Of a stretch of DNA of 49,765 nucleotides, positions 1-24,254 are shown piece by piece. Origin of the DNA: Phoronis ovalis. Taxonomy: Eukaryota; Phoronida; Phoronidae. A program made the translations under genes and the position numbers. The stretch is from positions 1-49,765 of the forward strand of contig JAOXYB010030288.1 in the NCBI GenBank assembly GCA_028565635.1. The letters are read 5' to 3'. Each line of letters opens with the position of its first letter. Position 1 is the stretch's first letter. Under the pieces are notes generated by a model that made no database searches, was not told the DNA's origin, and saw only the letters and a program-made list of their open reading frames with translations.

Positions 1-446
1 ACCCTGTACCAAATACGAAGATGATCTGACAAAAGCTGAAGCCGTTATAGCAACACAAAGAAAAGGTTACATACGCCCACGACAACGCCGCATAGGGTAT
101 ATGCCCATTCGCTATTACATAGTGATGGGCATAAAAAGGCGAATGATTATTTTCGTGCAGATTTAATAAAACTTTAAAATTTATAGCTGAATCGGCAGAA
201 AAGAATGATCTACACTCTACTGCTTAGTCAACAAATGTCTGTTGATAGCTTTGTGGATTTCACTTCAGCATTGTTGATGCTTGTTTCATGAAACTTCATG
301 TTGATGAACTTTAAGATTAAATTAATGTTGATTAAATTTATGTTGCAAGTACAGATATGTAATAAATTCTTTTCAGACGAAAATGACACAGGGAAATTAT
401 AATAACTCTGTCTTACCAAATCTTTAATAAAACATTAATTTAAACT

Positions 447-877
447 CCCGGGGGGCACTCTTTTATATGAGGTAGGGGTGTGAGGCCCAGGGGTCCAAAC
501 CCTGACCCTGAGATATCCCCGGAATTGACAAAATACCTACCCCGAAATATACTTGGCCCCAAAATCGTTTCCATGCTGCCAGAAAAAATTGACAAGCAAA
601 AAAAAAAAGGGCATTTCCACTTCTATCGTACTCCTTAAACGCTGTGGACGATCAAAATCTCATTTATTTTTACCGAAATGTGCGACAGTTGGCAACTATG
701 CCACTCCAAAATATCTTTTAAAAAAACACCCTGAAATATCCCCTAGACATCAAATACCCACCCTGAAATATTCCAGAAGTGAAATGACCCACCCTGAAGT
801 ATCCTGGTAGCCCAAAAAAGCGACCCTGAAAAGATGCACATGTATATATATGGACCGATATCGGAAGTGCCCCCGGG
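447..877. mobile_element. MITE-like element with CCCGGGGG termini and internal repeats
   Basis: Inverted ends CCCGGGGGGCACT (left) and the complement of AGTGCCCCCGGG (right) bound a 431 bp segment. The 9 bp ATTTAAACT occurs exactly at both outer edges (438-446 and 878-886), as expected for a target-site duplication. Inside, a degenerate motif close to ACCCTGAAATATCCC recurs several times, for example near 500, 545, 728, 760 and 792. There is no transposase. An 8-9 bp duplication fits hAT- or Mutator-like mobilisation, but the superfamily cannot be fixed from this. It appears related to the elements at 23852-24254 and 29533-30000. Confidence 0.75.
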
Positions 878-3800
878 ATTTAAACTCCTTGATTAAAGTT
901 TCTTATCATCTGCAAATAGTGATGCAGTCCATACAGTGTTTTGGGTTTAGGTATACATTTATAAATAATCAAAATGTAATTAAAGTCCCTTGTAAAAAGA
1001 GTCTGGATTCATTTAGTGCATAATAACCTCCAGCATATTTGTTACATATAAAACATGAAAGTTGCTCCTTATTAAAAGTATCCTTGGAATTAGAAGCTAA
1101 TTTTATACCATTCTGGTTTTATTTGGCTGAAAGCAACAACTGCTGAAAAGTGTTACAAAAGACAACGACTGTTAAAAATGTTATATTGTAGTGAAGTGGT
1201 ACATAGCATATGTTGGCTTCCAACAAATGCTTTACAACAACTGCTTGTAATGAAGTGGACTGCTCATTAATACAAATAATCATGTTGACATTGATTGCCT
1301 AAACAGGAATATCAAGTCATTAGGACTAATTAAAATCTGATTTTGTCCAGATTATTGATTGTCTTGGTACCCCACTTTTTTTTTACTCCTTTCGTGTCGG
1401 AGGTTGTAGATCGATTCCTTGTTACGACTGGAAAATTGTTTGCATCTCAGAAATATGACAATGGGAAGTTACAATTGCCTTTATATATGAACTTATTTAC
1501 TTTCTGGAAATATGTCTAATTTCGCTATTACTACGACTATAAACGATTATGCAGAAATCAATCATTTCCTGCACATATGTAAAATGTGAGCAGCTATAAC
1601 CTTGTAACGGTTGTAATTGAAGATGCTTTTCAACCAAAGCTTTATTGTAGGTGAAGTGCATAAAAAGTTTATCAAGACAAAAAAGTTTGCACACAGAATG
1701 GAGAGAAGTAAGGTTTTGGTAGGTTTATTATATAATCTGACATGTAAAAGTACAAATATTGTCATCAAGCTTATATACCAGTCTAAATCTTCTCAAACAA
1801 CAAACAAGGAACAAACAAACAATCATTTCAACGAATTGGGTAAAGAGCTTACCCATCAGATTTAAAACTTATTTCTTTCTTGATTAAAAGACCAAGAAAT
1901 ATAAATTTAATTTCAAAATTTTTCTAAAATTTGTCTACATTATATTATGCATATGTATGCTTGTAATGAGCATTGTTATCAGTGCTATAAATTGTAAATG
2001 TACACAATAATCTATAAGATCTCTTGTTTCAGGCAAAGCCTAATAATTTGGACCTTCATATTTAACGATTTATGTAGAAAATGTCTTGAAGCAAAATCTG
2101 AAATAGAAATACCTAAAAATAAGTTTTAAAGCTGATGTGCTTCCATAATCAAATGATTTTTTTTAAAGAAATTGATAGAGAATTGAAAGGAATATCTTTG
2201 GGCAAGATTTGGCTTCTACAGACTATCTGATTGAAGACTAAGTGCTCACCATCATAATGCAAAGATTAAAGTTATACCTAGCTAACTTTTAAACTAAGTA
2301 TAACTGTTTCTTTATTGACAACTCAAACCTTAACCCATTTAGAACAGACTTAACTCTAGATAAAACATGGAAAAGTTGCAATTCAAAAACAGACGAGACC
2401 AAATTATCTTAACAGCAAGCAAAGAGTAACCTACTTGAACTATATGTAACACGAAAAAGCTTAAATTTACTAGCAAGAAAAAACACAATAATATTCAACA
2501 CTAATTATCAAACAAAATTTAAAATTTAGACTTGCTTTGCATATTATTTACTTTATATAGAAGCAATTTGTTTTGAGAAGAAATTCAAAATTGGCGACCA
2601 TTATTATATTATTCCCATATTGCATGTAGAAATTGTAAATCTTCTAGCAAAATAGTGCAAACATTCTTGTAATGCTTTTAATACATTACCATATTTCATT
2701 AGTATGCAAATGAAACAACTGCATAAATGTTGGTAAAAGGTGGTGCCACTAACAAAGCTTGTAGACATCACCAAAAGAAACAAGTTTTTAATTGCGTAAC
2801 TGGAGAGGAAAAAGTGTAATAATAATTTAGGAGCTAAATAGTTTCATCAAGTTAATTAATACTCAGGCCTGATTAACAAACTGGCTATATTTTTTTCTAA
2901 GTAAATTAAACAATTCTAAGAATCTGATATAAATGAGCTATAATATGCATCTTCATAACATTTGATTGTTCTGTTCAACTTGATTGTTTTGTAACAAAAA
3001 ACATGTTTGCCACATTCCTTTTCAGCAGTTAATCTATATGTAAGCACTAAAATTACTGAAAAGCCCTGAAGCACCATCTTTGGCTTTATTTTTCCATCTA
3101 ACTCTCTCTATATATAACATTCCGCAGAGCTCGGGTAAACTTAAACATCCCCTATATACATCTTATAAGCTCTGGTGGCTCCTTACAAAAATCATACATC
3201 AGGAGGATAAAGTCTAAATTTAAGTACATGACAACAGTAGCCACAGTTGAACTAGTTGTGTGCATCATTAATGCATACACAAAATTTGATTTTCATTTTA
3301 TAGTAGAGAACAATATTTTACTTTGGTAGCAAAACAGTTTGTGACCTCTTATTTAGGATTATACTGTATGTAATGTGATTTCACCTGTGTGCAACCAGAA
3401 TTTACCGTTTTGCTGATTCTTACAAATAACCATGTCTCATCCTAATGTATACTCTGCTAGCTAATTCAATAACCTTTCATTTATTTCATAAAGAAAATAA
3501 TTGACGAGGAATGTATTGCAGAATTCCAAAATACTTTCATACACCGGTAGAGATCATGTTTTTACAAATTATAGAGGGTGTTTTATAGAAGCCTGGCACA
3601 CTTATTTTGTTAAGCTATAAATATATTACAAGCCTATTTATTAGCAGCACAACAAAGAACTGTATACAGTAAAATGCATGTTTTAGAAATCTTGGAAGAA
3701 CTTGTGTTATAGCTAAGTGCTTTTTTCACAGTCGTTGCTTGGCATAAAGTCAATAAATGTATCCAAAACTTTACAAAACAATTATCTCAGATTATTCATT

Positions 3801-4150
3801 GTAAAAAATATACCTCAGAGATGAGACGCTACTACATGTCTTCCTAAACGATCAACGATGGTAACCTTTACATCTCGACGATAACGGACACTGAAAGCCA
3901 ACAAACAACAAGACCATGCAGAATACATAAAGAAGGATGGAAATAAAAATGTAGTAAATTAAAATCTGGAGTTCATAATAATGACTTGTCCCTGTGCGAG
4001 TGCCGTGAAAAATGAAAAAATAAAGCAATGACGTGAATTTAATTAAAGTGAGTGTTAAGTAGTTGAATGCCCATTAGTAGTCGGGAATTTAAGTAAGGAG
4101 TAGAAAATTAAATGAAGATATTTAAGGCAAAATAAACGTAGAGAATTGCA

Positions 4151-4188
4151 TAAATAAATGTAAACAAACAAAACAAAAACAAAAACAT
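4151..4188 (-). promoter_or_regulatory. U/G-rich tract in candidate ELAV 3' UTR
   Basis: Read on the minus strand this is a run of U4-5G units (TTTTTGTTTTTGTTTTG) followed by TTTATTTA, about 0.8 kb past the ELAV stop codon. ELAV/Hu proteins bind U-rich and AU-rich 3' UTR elements, and several autoregulate. This site is therefore a candidate self-binding element, inferred from position and composition only. Confidence 0.35.
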
Positions 4189-4561
4189 TAGCATATAAAC
4201 CAAATAAGATTTAATAGATAATATTAATGGTAATAAATCATGAGGCTGCTCACATCATGACATTCATTGAGATTACGTTAACCAGTGACTACCAGTCATA
4301 ACTACTTAATAAACAATGGCTTATTATTCTATAGCCACATATTTTGGTGTAAAATGTTCTCAAAACAATCGTAGTGTAACCTTAGGTAAAACTTAACCAA
4401 TCACATCAGATCTCTCATTTGTTCTAATACTGTAATTCAGTTTTGTCTGGTATTACTGATGCTACCTGATAAACGAATATAAACAACAACAAAAAAAACA
4501 TTGACTATGTCACATATTGCACAGAAATTGCTGGACACATAGCACAAGACATGTCAAACTT

Positions 4562-4590
4562 ATAAATAAAAAATAAAAAGAAAAACAAAT
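4562..4590 (-). promoter_or_regulatory. AU-rich tract in candidate ELAV 3' UTR
   Basis: The minus strand reads TTTTTATTTTTTATTTA preceded by TTTGTTTTTC. This matches the general U4-6-A-U form preferred by ELAV-family RRM1-RRM2. It lies about 0.4 kb past the stop codon. Function is inferred. Confidence 0.35.
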
Positions 4591-5006
4591 CTTAAAAGTT
4601 GATGTATGCCATTTCAAAGAAGTCAGCCTCCTTCACATGGCTATCACTCTACAAACTAAGACAACATTTAAACAACTTAAATATAACTTACTAGCTACTA
4701 AATATCTTAAATAAGGTTTTAGATTCATTTAATTGATGAACTTAAATAAATTATGCGTATTTGTCCGTAATACATCCACAGAATAGAAGTCTTTGTCTAA
4801 AATCAGCATTTTGGCTTATTTCAGTCTGAAACTTACATAAAGCCTCATAAAAAAACATTTGAAATAAGATGCTTTAAAAATCCTTTAAAAGGATGATAAA
4901 ACATGCTAATTTGTGAGACATAATACGTAACTCTTCTTAAACTTCTTAAAACACTCTTATAACAAGCACTAGATAGTGAACAATAAATAACAGTTCTTCC
5001 ATGCAT

Positions 5007-16231
<11,225 letters not shown>

Positions 16232-19200
16232 CTGAAGAGAAAAATTGGTACAATTACAATACAGCTATAACACAAGTTACATACTGTTCATCATGTCGTT
16301 TGACAATATTTTCAAATGTTTTCAAGTCCAAAACTCCAGGTACTTGTAAAACTACTGATAACAATAAGTTTTTGCAAATATAATTGTTAAAGAATGTTAT
16401 TACTTTTAATAGCTTTGCAGCACATTATGGTATTAATATAATTCCTGTCCACAAACATGAAACTTATAAATTGACTCCCAAGTGCTTTTTGTAAGAAAAA
16501 ATATCTTTCCAAATACTAGAACATACACACACATATAATTATATACACAAGCAGGCACACACTACCACACAGCATAACAAACGATACAAGTGCTAACAAA
16601 ATAACCTAAGTACCTACAGAAGCAGTAATATTATTATAGCCAACCTTTTGTCCCTCCGCTAACCAAGGGTGTGTCATTAAAATATTATACATCTTCAAGC
16701 AAGTCCAGCAAAACCCAACAACCAAATATTCTAGAGAGATAAGAAACAACAGCTACAGCAAATGAGATGGTGAAATGTTGCTGAAATTAATGAAATGCAG
16801 GTTTATTTTGTAGCATCTGTGGATTTAACAGGAGGGTAGTGTGAAGATGCTGGTATTAATAACTTAAATATAGTGCACAAAATTTGTGTAAAAATTGAAT
16901 TTGAAACATAAGTTTTATTCCAAAGTTTTATTCCAAAAGGAAGACCAACATTATATATTTATAAAATCAAATATTACTTTAACTATTAACTAGCATACAA
17001 GGAATATGTCTATAGAAATCAAATGGCGCACCAAATTTTGGAATTTTTTCATTAATTCTCCTGCAAAATGCCTGGAGAAGAGGGCATCAAAATACAGTCC
17101 AATTATCACCAACCAAATATGATGTAACTGTTGGCCACTTATAGAAACATTGCCACATTAGGAACTACAACTCCAAGGAACTTGATAAAACATACATTAC
17201 AATCTTAATGAGCAAGGATGATTTTGAAATGATATCAAATTACGTAATCAAACTGTGTTAATATGAACCCACAGCTAATTATGTCACTAAACTGTGAAAA
17301 AAATTGAAAAATTTACAATCAACAAAACAAGTTTCAAAAAAAAATGTGTCACCAATACTTAAAAATTAAACCCCGAAAAGAATAACAATGAAAATTCTTT
17401 TGCTACTTTATATCAATTTTTAAATATTCTTTGCACCATATATCTGGCGAAGAAACACCAAAGGCAGCTTAAATAAGAAGAGTAAATTAACAAAAATAAT
17501 TTCCGGAAAAATTACCTGGTGCAAATTAGCAAACATAAGTAACAAACAAGCCAGCTGATGTAACCAATATCTGTGGACAATTGTTTTATCTAAACTGCAA
17601 CAAATCTAGTCATGGACAATGGACTTTCATGCTTGAACAATACTTCAAGCTCAAATTCATGACTTAAATATTGGCCATATCCCTAAAGGTATCTGGAGAA
17701 ATATAGCAGAATTTTGTAATCTTAAATTAGAAAGTAAATATAGAAAGAAACTAGAACCCATCATAGGTAATAGAAAGTACGGAAAAGTTGAACATTTTAA
17801 TTCCATAAACTTCATTAGCAAGTTCATAATATTCATAAACACAGAAGATTCTTAAAGCCACTTTGTCAAAAAGGTTTATTAAAAAAGTATACTATGAAAT
17901 GTATAACGTTTTAGAAATTATCCTATATCTATATTTTGTACAAGAAATCACAGGGGCAGACCTGCCTTTTATCATTTTGACAAAAGTCAAGAATGCACAC
18001 GCATTCATCTATACCAAAAAAATAAAAAAAGGCTTATGCTTCCAGGAACCTACTAGTTAGTGGTATATCACTGGGGTATTTGATAATAGCTTTTATTAGG
18101 GGAATTTATGCAAAATATAGGAATCCTTAACCATCTGTTCCTTCAAATGCTGCTATCTCTTCATATCCACAATATAATAGGATATTTAAACAGTTTAGGA
18201 GAGACAATACAATTGTCCCTAAATATAACCCTAATTTTCTAGATTGTCTATACAAACTGATACTGACTATCCTAGTATATGAAACTTGTAATATGCATAA
18301 AATAAAGTAGAAATTAAATTCCTACCGCTTTTAAGCAAGTCTTTGCATAAAATTATTGGCAGAATTGTGGAAATGAAACAGATCCGCACTTATAATGTCT
18401 CTGACTCTCATGGCTTACAATCAGTAAAATTTGTTCATACTATTAAGCAAATTAAAAATGAAATGATGGCTTGAATATTGTTTGAAGGCAAAACAAGTCA
18501 ATAATGTCGATTGGCAGACTAATGGTATAGACTGATACTCAAGTAACAGAAGCAATTAACTGTGTTGAAAAGGTCAAAAATAGCTTACCAGTAAAATAAT
18601 CGGTAACACAAATCAACACTGTGGTTAAAATGGTAAATCCAAAGCTTCGAAACTCCAAAATTTCTCACAAGAACTGAACCAACTGAATGAAGAAAACAAT
18701 TGGGATAATTAACCACACAGACGTTTTAACTGACAGAAACTTATCCGAAAAAAGAGTAATCCTGCCGTGACTAAAAATGCCAAATGATTTCAATCGTAAA
18801 AACAAAGGATATCAGAAAAAAATCAGATGAATAAAATCGTTTGGGTTGTCTGCCTGTTTAGGCTGCCTTGAGGAGAAATGAGATGGATAAATTTGTGAAT
18901 CTGGCAGAAATATAATATTACAAATTCATCAATACCGGAACCTAGAACAAAATTGATTATCTACAGAAACAGACGTCATATCCAGTAGCATGAACATTAT
19001 TCTTAAAACAGTTTAATCAAATAGAATAGCAAATTAGCAGTTTTTATTAGAGCTTAACTAGATTATTGTAGATGGCCACATGTGCTTCTGGTAAGTTCCC
19101 AAAATAGGAGATTCTCATTGGAATTGATTATGTATGTCTTGGGATTAAAATAGAATCCCTCAAGTACAAAAACAAATAGCAGAATATGTTCTTAAATTAT

Positions 19201-21672
19201 ATTTTGATGTTTCATAAGAATAAAACATCCTCCCTCAAGGTTTGGAAATGGAGGCAGGTGGTATTAAATAAAGAATCTTTCCAGGAATCTCAAAATTCCC
19301 ATTGGTATCAAAGTGTTCATCTTTGGTCTCATTATCCAGCATAATTTTAATAATTTGAAAATAATGGACAGTGTATCTGATCTTTGGTACTTTAATTTTT
19401 CTGTCACTTAAGGTATTTTTTCTCCTTCCAACAGTTTTTGAAATAAAATACTACAAAATAAATTATGACTATAAGCAAGGCAACGAAACTTTAATGAAGT
19501 ACAACAAGTAAAACTGACATAATCTGAATAAATAAAATGTGCATATGATGGGGAAGCTGAATCTGAATTTCTAGCTGACAAACATTAATTATTTATTCTG
19601 CTTCGGTAAACATTTTCAAGGACTTAGAAGTAGCATACATTTGTTAAGACAATAATCCCAAAGAAGTATTAATAATTAATGTGTATAGACTTTTCATTTT
19701 CTTACACATGCTGAATATTACCACAGTGGTTTAAATAGTTTTACCCCAATAGTTTAATCAACCATTCCCATCTCCATGTCCACTTTTAGTACCCTTCTTT
19801 CATTTCTTTTTATTTACAATTCTAACAGTTCAAAAGTGGTAAACATGAAATTTTTTTTTTGAATTTCAATATTTTTTTTGCATGAACATTTTAAGAGTCT
19901 ATTTTGACCAGTTCGAGAAACTTAAAAGCTATACACTACTCAAATATATTTATAGCAGCCTTGAGCGCAATGAAAGATCCTTTTAGCAATGCTCAAAATG
20001 CCTAGGAGTCAAATTTCTCTTTTAAATGTTTTTCCTATTAAGAAACCTTCTCCATGAATTTTAAACAGAAGGTTAATTAACAGGCAGAAAAATGGTCCAT
20101 CAAAATCTTAATTAGAATTAGGTCAAATCCTCATTTTTACAACAGATGGTAATTATCTTAATTGGACATAACAACTGCTAGAGACATAGATTTCAGGTAA
20201 AATTAGAGGAATGTACATTAAAGACACATCTTGATTTCTAAGCAGAAACACAGCTCTGGAAAATTGTTAAGAATGAATTTTCATTAAGTTTGATTAACAA
20301 GATACTAATGAAATTAGAATCACAACCAGTGACTATGAAATTTTGAATACCAGTATTCCACAGTAGCAGACAGACAGTTGCATGAAGAAACAATGTTTAG
20401 TGAGGCCAGTAACAAAGAGATCGAAGGCCATGTTTTCAAACAATCCATAATGAAAATACCCTAAATATGTTCTCAGTGACACAAAGAAAACAGAATAGAA
20501 TAACCAATATCACATTTCATTCAACCATAAAATAATACAGAAATTCCTCTTTGTAAACAGCAGGTTTATCTAATACCAACTCAATAGAAAGGCAAAAGCA
20601 CCTGGATAATTTTATATTATTGTTTAGAGGATATAAGAAAAAGTGGCAGTCCATATAGAAAATAAAGCAATAAGAGCAGACAATGTAATAAATAAGCTGC
20701 TTGTTTAACCACCAAGTCAATACCTTTAATATCAGTGACCCTTTGTCTAAGGCACACTTATAAGTAAGGTCGAGCCTCCTACCTTTATAAATAATGAATG
20801 CTGTATAGTATTTTCAACATTAAGGGATCCTTTATCAATACTTTTCTGACATTTTAGTTGATGTTAAGAGCAACATTGTAGGCACTTTGTCAGGAACTTG
20901 TCACTTTTAATTTTTGTAGGAGTATTTCAATCGAATAGCCAAATATACTTCGAATAAACTAACACTTACAAGAACAAATATCAAAGACAAACACAGCAGT
21001 TAAAAGGAATCATTTTACATTTAGTTATTCGTTAATAATCAAAATGCCTTTGTTACAAAAAAATAATTCGGTATTATATATCTCCAGACCAGCAGTTATA
21101 AATTTGATAAATTACTTTCATGTAATTTTATTAGATGTACTTTAAAGATCACACAGCTTGAAATGAATGACACTTGAAGGCTTCATGCACAGGTTTTTGA
21201 AAATAAAGTTAAAGCAATGACTACTATAACGCAACCCAATCAGAACACCAACAGCTGTGATTAACATGCATAAGAACAGCATTTGAAAACCTATTCGCCG
21301 AGACTCAAATGAATGGATTATTTTTATCAAGAAAGAAATTAAACTCTGACTGAAGTGCATAATGATAACATAATATATAATTGTAATAACACATCAAATA
21401 TAAAAACCTTAATTAATGAATTACATATATACGAGAGTTTTTCACAATAAGTCAAGACTGCGAAAAATATATTGTTTTAAAAATTACACTAAACGTACAA
21501 ATTGTAGTAATAATGCAAGCATATGAACACTGAGAGCATGAAAGTATAGCCACAAAGTGTGAAGCAACTGAATAAATAAAACAACTGAATATACACAGAC
21601 AGTGCACGATAAAGCAGTGAAATTTGCATTTGAAAAATTAATCATAGAATACAAAATAAAAACCCACTATAC

Positions 21673-21714
21673 CTGCATTGGAAGAATAACAGAAAAACTC
21701 AAAAATATCTAAGG
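21673..21714 (-). other. Candidate ELAV start exon ending in ATG CAG
   Basis: A 42 nt segment lies between a strong acceptor (TGATCTCTCTTCACAG) and donor GCAG|GTATAG. It ends with ATG CAG at phase 0. Joined to the 48 nt exon it gives MQITSQLPIASSQMDLIQ in frame with the RRM1 exon. The Kozak context is weak (C at -3). This is inference from splice signals and phase alone. Confidence 0.3.
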
Positions 21715-22481
21715 CTGTGAAGAGAGATCACAATGTAAATGTGACAGCTGTTGGTTGTGTGAATGAGTTAGTTTTGCCAGATGACAGATTATATACCACA
21801 AATAGTAGGTAGAATAGTGCTAGCAACAGCCAATCACAATTCAGCTTACATCCAACCTTGTGCAATCAATACCTTCAATCAACCAAATGAGTGAGGAGAC
21901 CAAACTAGTAGTAGTTATCATAAATAATCAAGTGAGTTTGTCAAGAACAGCAAATTTGTAGAGAATTGAATAAAGTACACAACTGGGATACTGTTTAGGC
22001 TGAGAAAGATGTCAATTTGTCCCTTCAAGGCCTGATTTCCTTGGAAATAAAGTGACTGGATATAAAAATGTCTAGATAACAGAAAATTACAAAAATTACC
22101 ATAATAAATCGATTTCTTTAGAAAAAGCTAATCAATATAATATTCATGAAAAAAGTATTGTCATTGCATTATTGTGTGCAAGATAACAGAACATAAAAAT
22201 TTTCATATTTATCCAATTTTATCAAAGAATAAATACAGGAAATGTCAAAGATACATTCTTCAAACTCTGTAAATGACTTTTTAGTCAATTTTTTTATCAA
22301 ATTATCAAAGCTTCGCAGCAGAATAGTAAAAGGGAATGGAGATATGCAAAAATAATAAGAGTAACACAAAGAATAACAGAGCTGCTTATCTTAAAGGAAT
22401 CCCCAGAGGCAAAAATATCTTATCAAACTGCTTCCACAAATTTCTAGTAGCAAATGCAATCTCAGTGTGTGAGAAAGACCC

Positions 22482-22568
22482 CAACTGGTATCATAAGAAT
22501 GCCTATCTTTCAACTGGTATCATAAGAATGCCTATCTTTCAACTGGTATCATAAGAATGCCTATCTTT
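22482..22568. repeat. 29 bp tandem repeat, three exact copies
   Basis: Copies at 22482-22510, 22511-22539 and 22540-22568 are identical. The unit starts CAACTGGTATCATAAGAATG and ends CCTATCTTT. It is intronic, and the lack of divergence implies a recent duplication or ongoing length variation. Confidence 0.97.
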
Positions 22569-23851
22569 TTCTGTAAAAATAACCAAACACAGTAAGATGT
22601 TTCAAGATCTAATCTTTCTTGTTTATTTTTTCATGCTTCTCTGTTTTAGGTATGCATAAGAGTCAATTTTATTGCTTCATAGAAGATGATTCTCCTTGAA
22701 TTGAAGGGAAAACTCTTTGAATTATTATTACAATGAACTACTTCTGCTGCTTCAACTTAAAATCACTGGCCTGGAACATAAGATATGGTGTCTACAAACC
22801 AACTTTCCCAAGACATGAGAACTGGGCAGGGGAACTAATAAATTTAGACTGTTTACAGGCTAAAGAAGGACCAATTACAGTGTAGGTGAGGATATAATAC
22901 ACTTCTAGATGATAATTTTACTCAAGATTGTTTATTCATTTATAACAGTACTATCAATAAATTAATTATTTTTACTAATGAAAATAGAAATATACAAAAT
23001 TCGAGTTTTAAGACTCATTATTTAAAAGATCAAAACTATTAAATTCTATTAAATGTGATTAACTATATGTTGCATAGGTGAAAAAATTATAATTTACCAT
23101 CACTTTAAGCAATTTGAGTAGGAAAATGTCAGTTTGACAAAAATATTTAAAAAAAAGATATGACAAAGATCATTCAGACTGAGCCTACTCTATATAACAT
23201 TTTACCGTTGGAAGTTTGAACCATTTTTTTGTACTCAAATGACTTAAGCCACTGACATAACACCCTAACAGAATTCCTAACAACTACATTCACCAAATAA
23301 AAAATCCCCACATGATAAGGCAATACAAAAATTGTGAGAGCGACATGATTCAGTCCAAGGTACAAGAAAAATGAGTTTGAGCATTACTATGTTGCAAAAC
23401 TAATGTCCTCATTATAAAATACAATGTCACAAACGAAACACCACTATTCACAGGGTCGTATTTCATTGCAAACCAACCAGAGTAAGAAAACAAAGGCCTA
23501 ATGCTAGCATCAGCACAGACAAATACAGATTCTGTAGCCTGATTCTGTAGTCTCAAAGGAAATATGCTTTTTACTTATTATTCTGTACAATATATAGAAT
23601 ATAACTCATTTTAACCTCAGGCAAACAATAAAATAGAAAGCTTGATTACACATACCTCTGAGCTAACAGAGAATGAAAATGATAAAGCAATGCTTTTAGC
23701 CAACCAGAATGATCTATTACTATTTCTTTTTAAAATAATTTCTTTCTCCAGGAGATGTCCAGATATTTATATCAGAAAGAATTGACAGCAATATAGAACT
23801 AGCACATGGTTATAATGTTGTAGATCAATTTGTAGCATAGACAAGTGAGAG

Positions 23852-24254
23852 CCCGGGGGGTACTCAAGTTATTTTTTGGTGGGGGTGTGCAGCCCAGTTG
23901 AAAATTTTGGATTTGGATTGTATACTTCTTACTGTATTTTTTTAGATTGCTACCGTAAAGATATTCAAAAATTTGGATTGCTACCACTGCTTACAACAAA
24001 TAATTTGGATTAATTTTAGGTTTGTATCCCTAAATAAATTTTGGAATTTGCTTTTTATCAGTCAGTTTGCGTAAAAATGGATTGCTATACTCAAATATCT
24101 TAAAATTTTGGATTGCTACCCTTATATTTCACAAAATTGGATTGCTAACCTAAAATTTCAAAAAAATTGGATTGGGTTTGCTACCACAAGCTAAAATTTT
24201 GGATTGGGTTCAGCAGCACATTCCCGTAGTCAAAAAACCTTGAGTTCCCCCGGT
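23852..24254. mobile_element. MITE-like element with CCCGGGGGGTACTCAAG ends
   Basis: Left end CCCGGGGGGTACTCAAG and right end (complement of CTTGAGTTCCCCCGG) are inverted. The 8 bp AGTGAGAG flanks both sides (23844-23851 and 24255-24262). The interior has about eight degenerate copies of TTGGATTGCTACC separated by A/T-rich spacers. There are no coding features. It shares end type and architecture with the elements at 447-877 and 29533-30000. Confidence 0.75.

Larger units (their letters stand above)
887..5006. other. ELAV 3' UTR candidate and downstream DNA without recognised genes
   Basis: No open frame here resembles a protein. The part adjoining the stop codon at 5007-5009 should be the ELAV 3' UTR on the minus strand. 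Neuronal ELAV genes often have very long 3' UTRs, but no polyadenylation site could be chosen because AATAAA-like hexamers (TTTATT on the plus strand) are frequent. Minus-strand U-rich tracts at 4562-4590 and 4151-4188 are listed separately. A weak B-box-like string (GATCGATTCC, about 1410-1419) was seen with no matching A box. Confidence 0.4.

Noticed and set aside
553-810. 85-codon plus-strand frame
   Set aside because: It is made of the internal repeats of the MITE-like element at 447-877.
1391-1440. B box-like string suggesting a tRNA or SINE
   Set aside because: No A box or cloverleaf at the expected distance.
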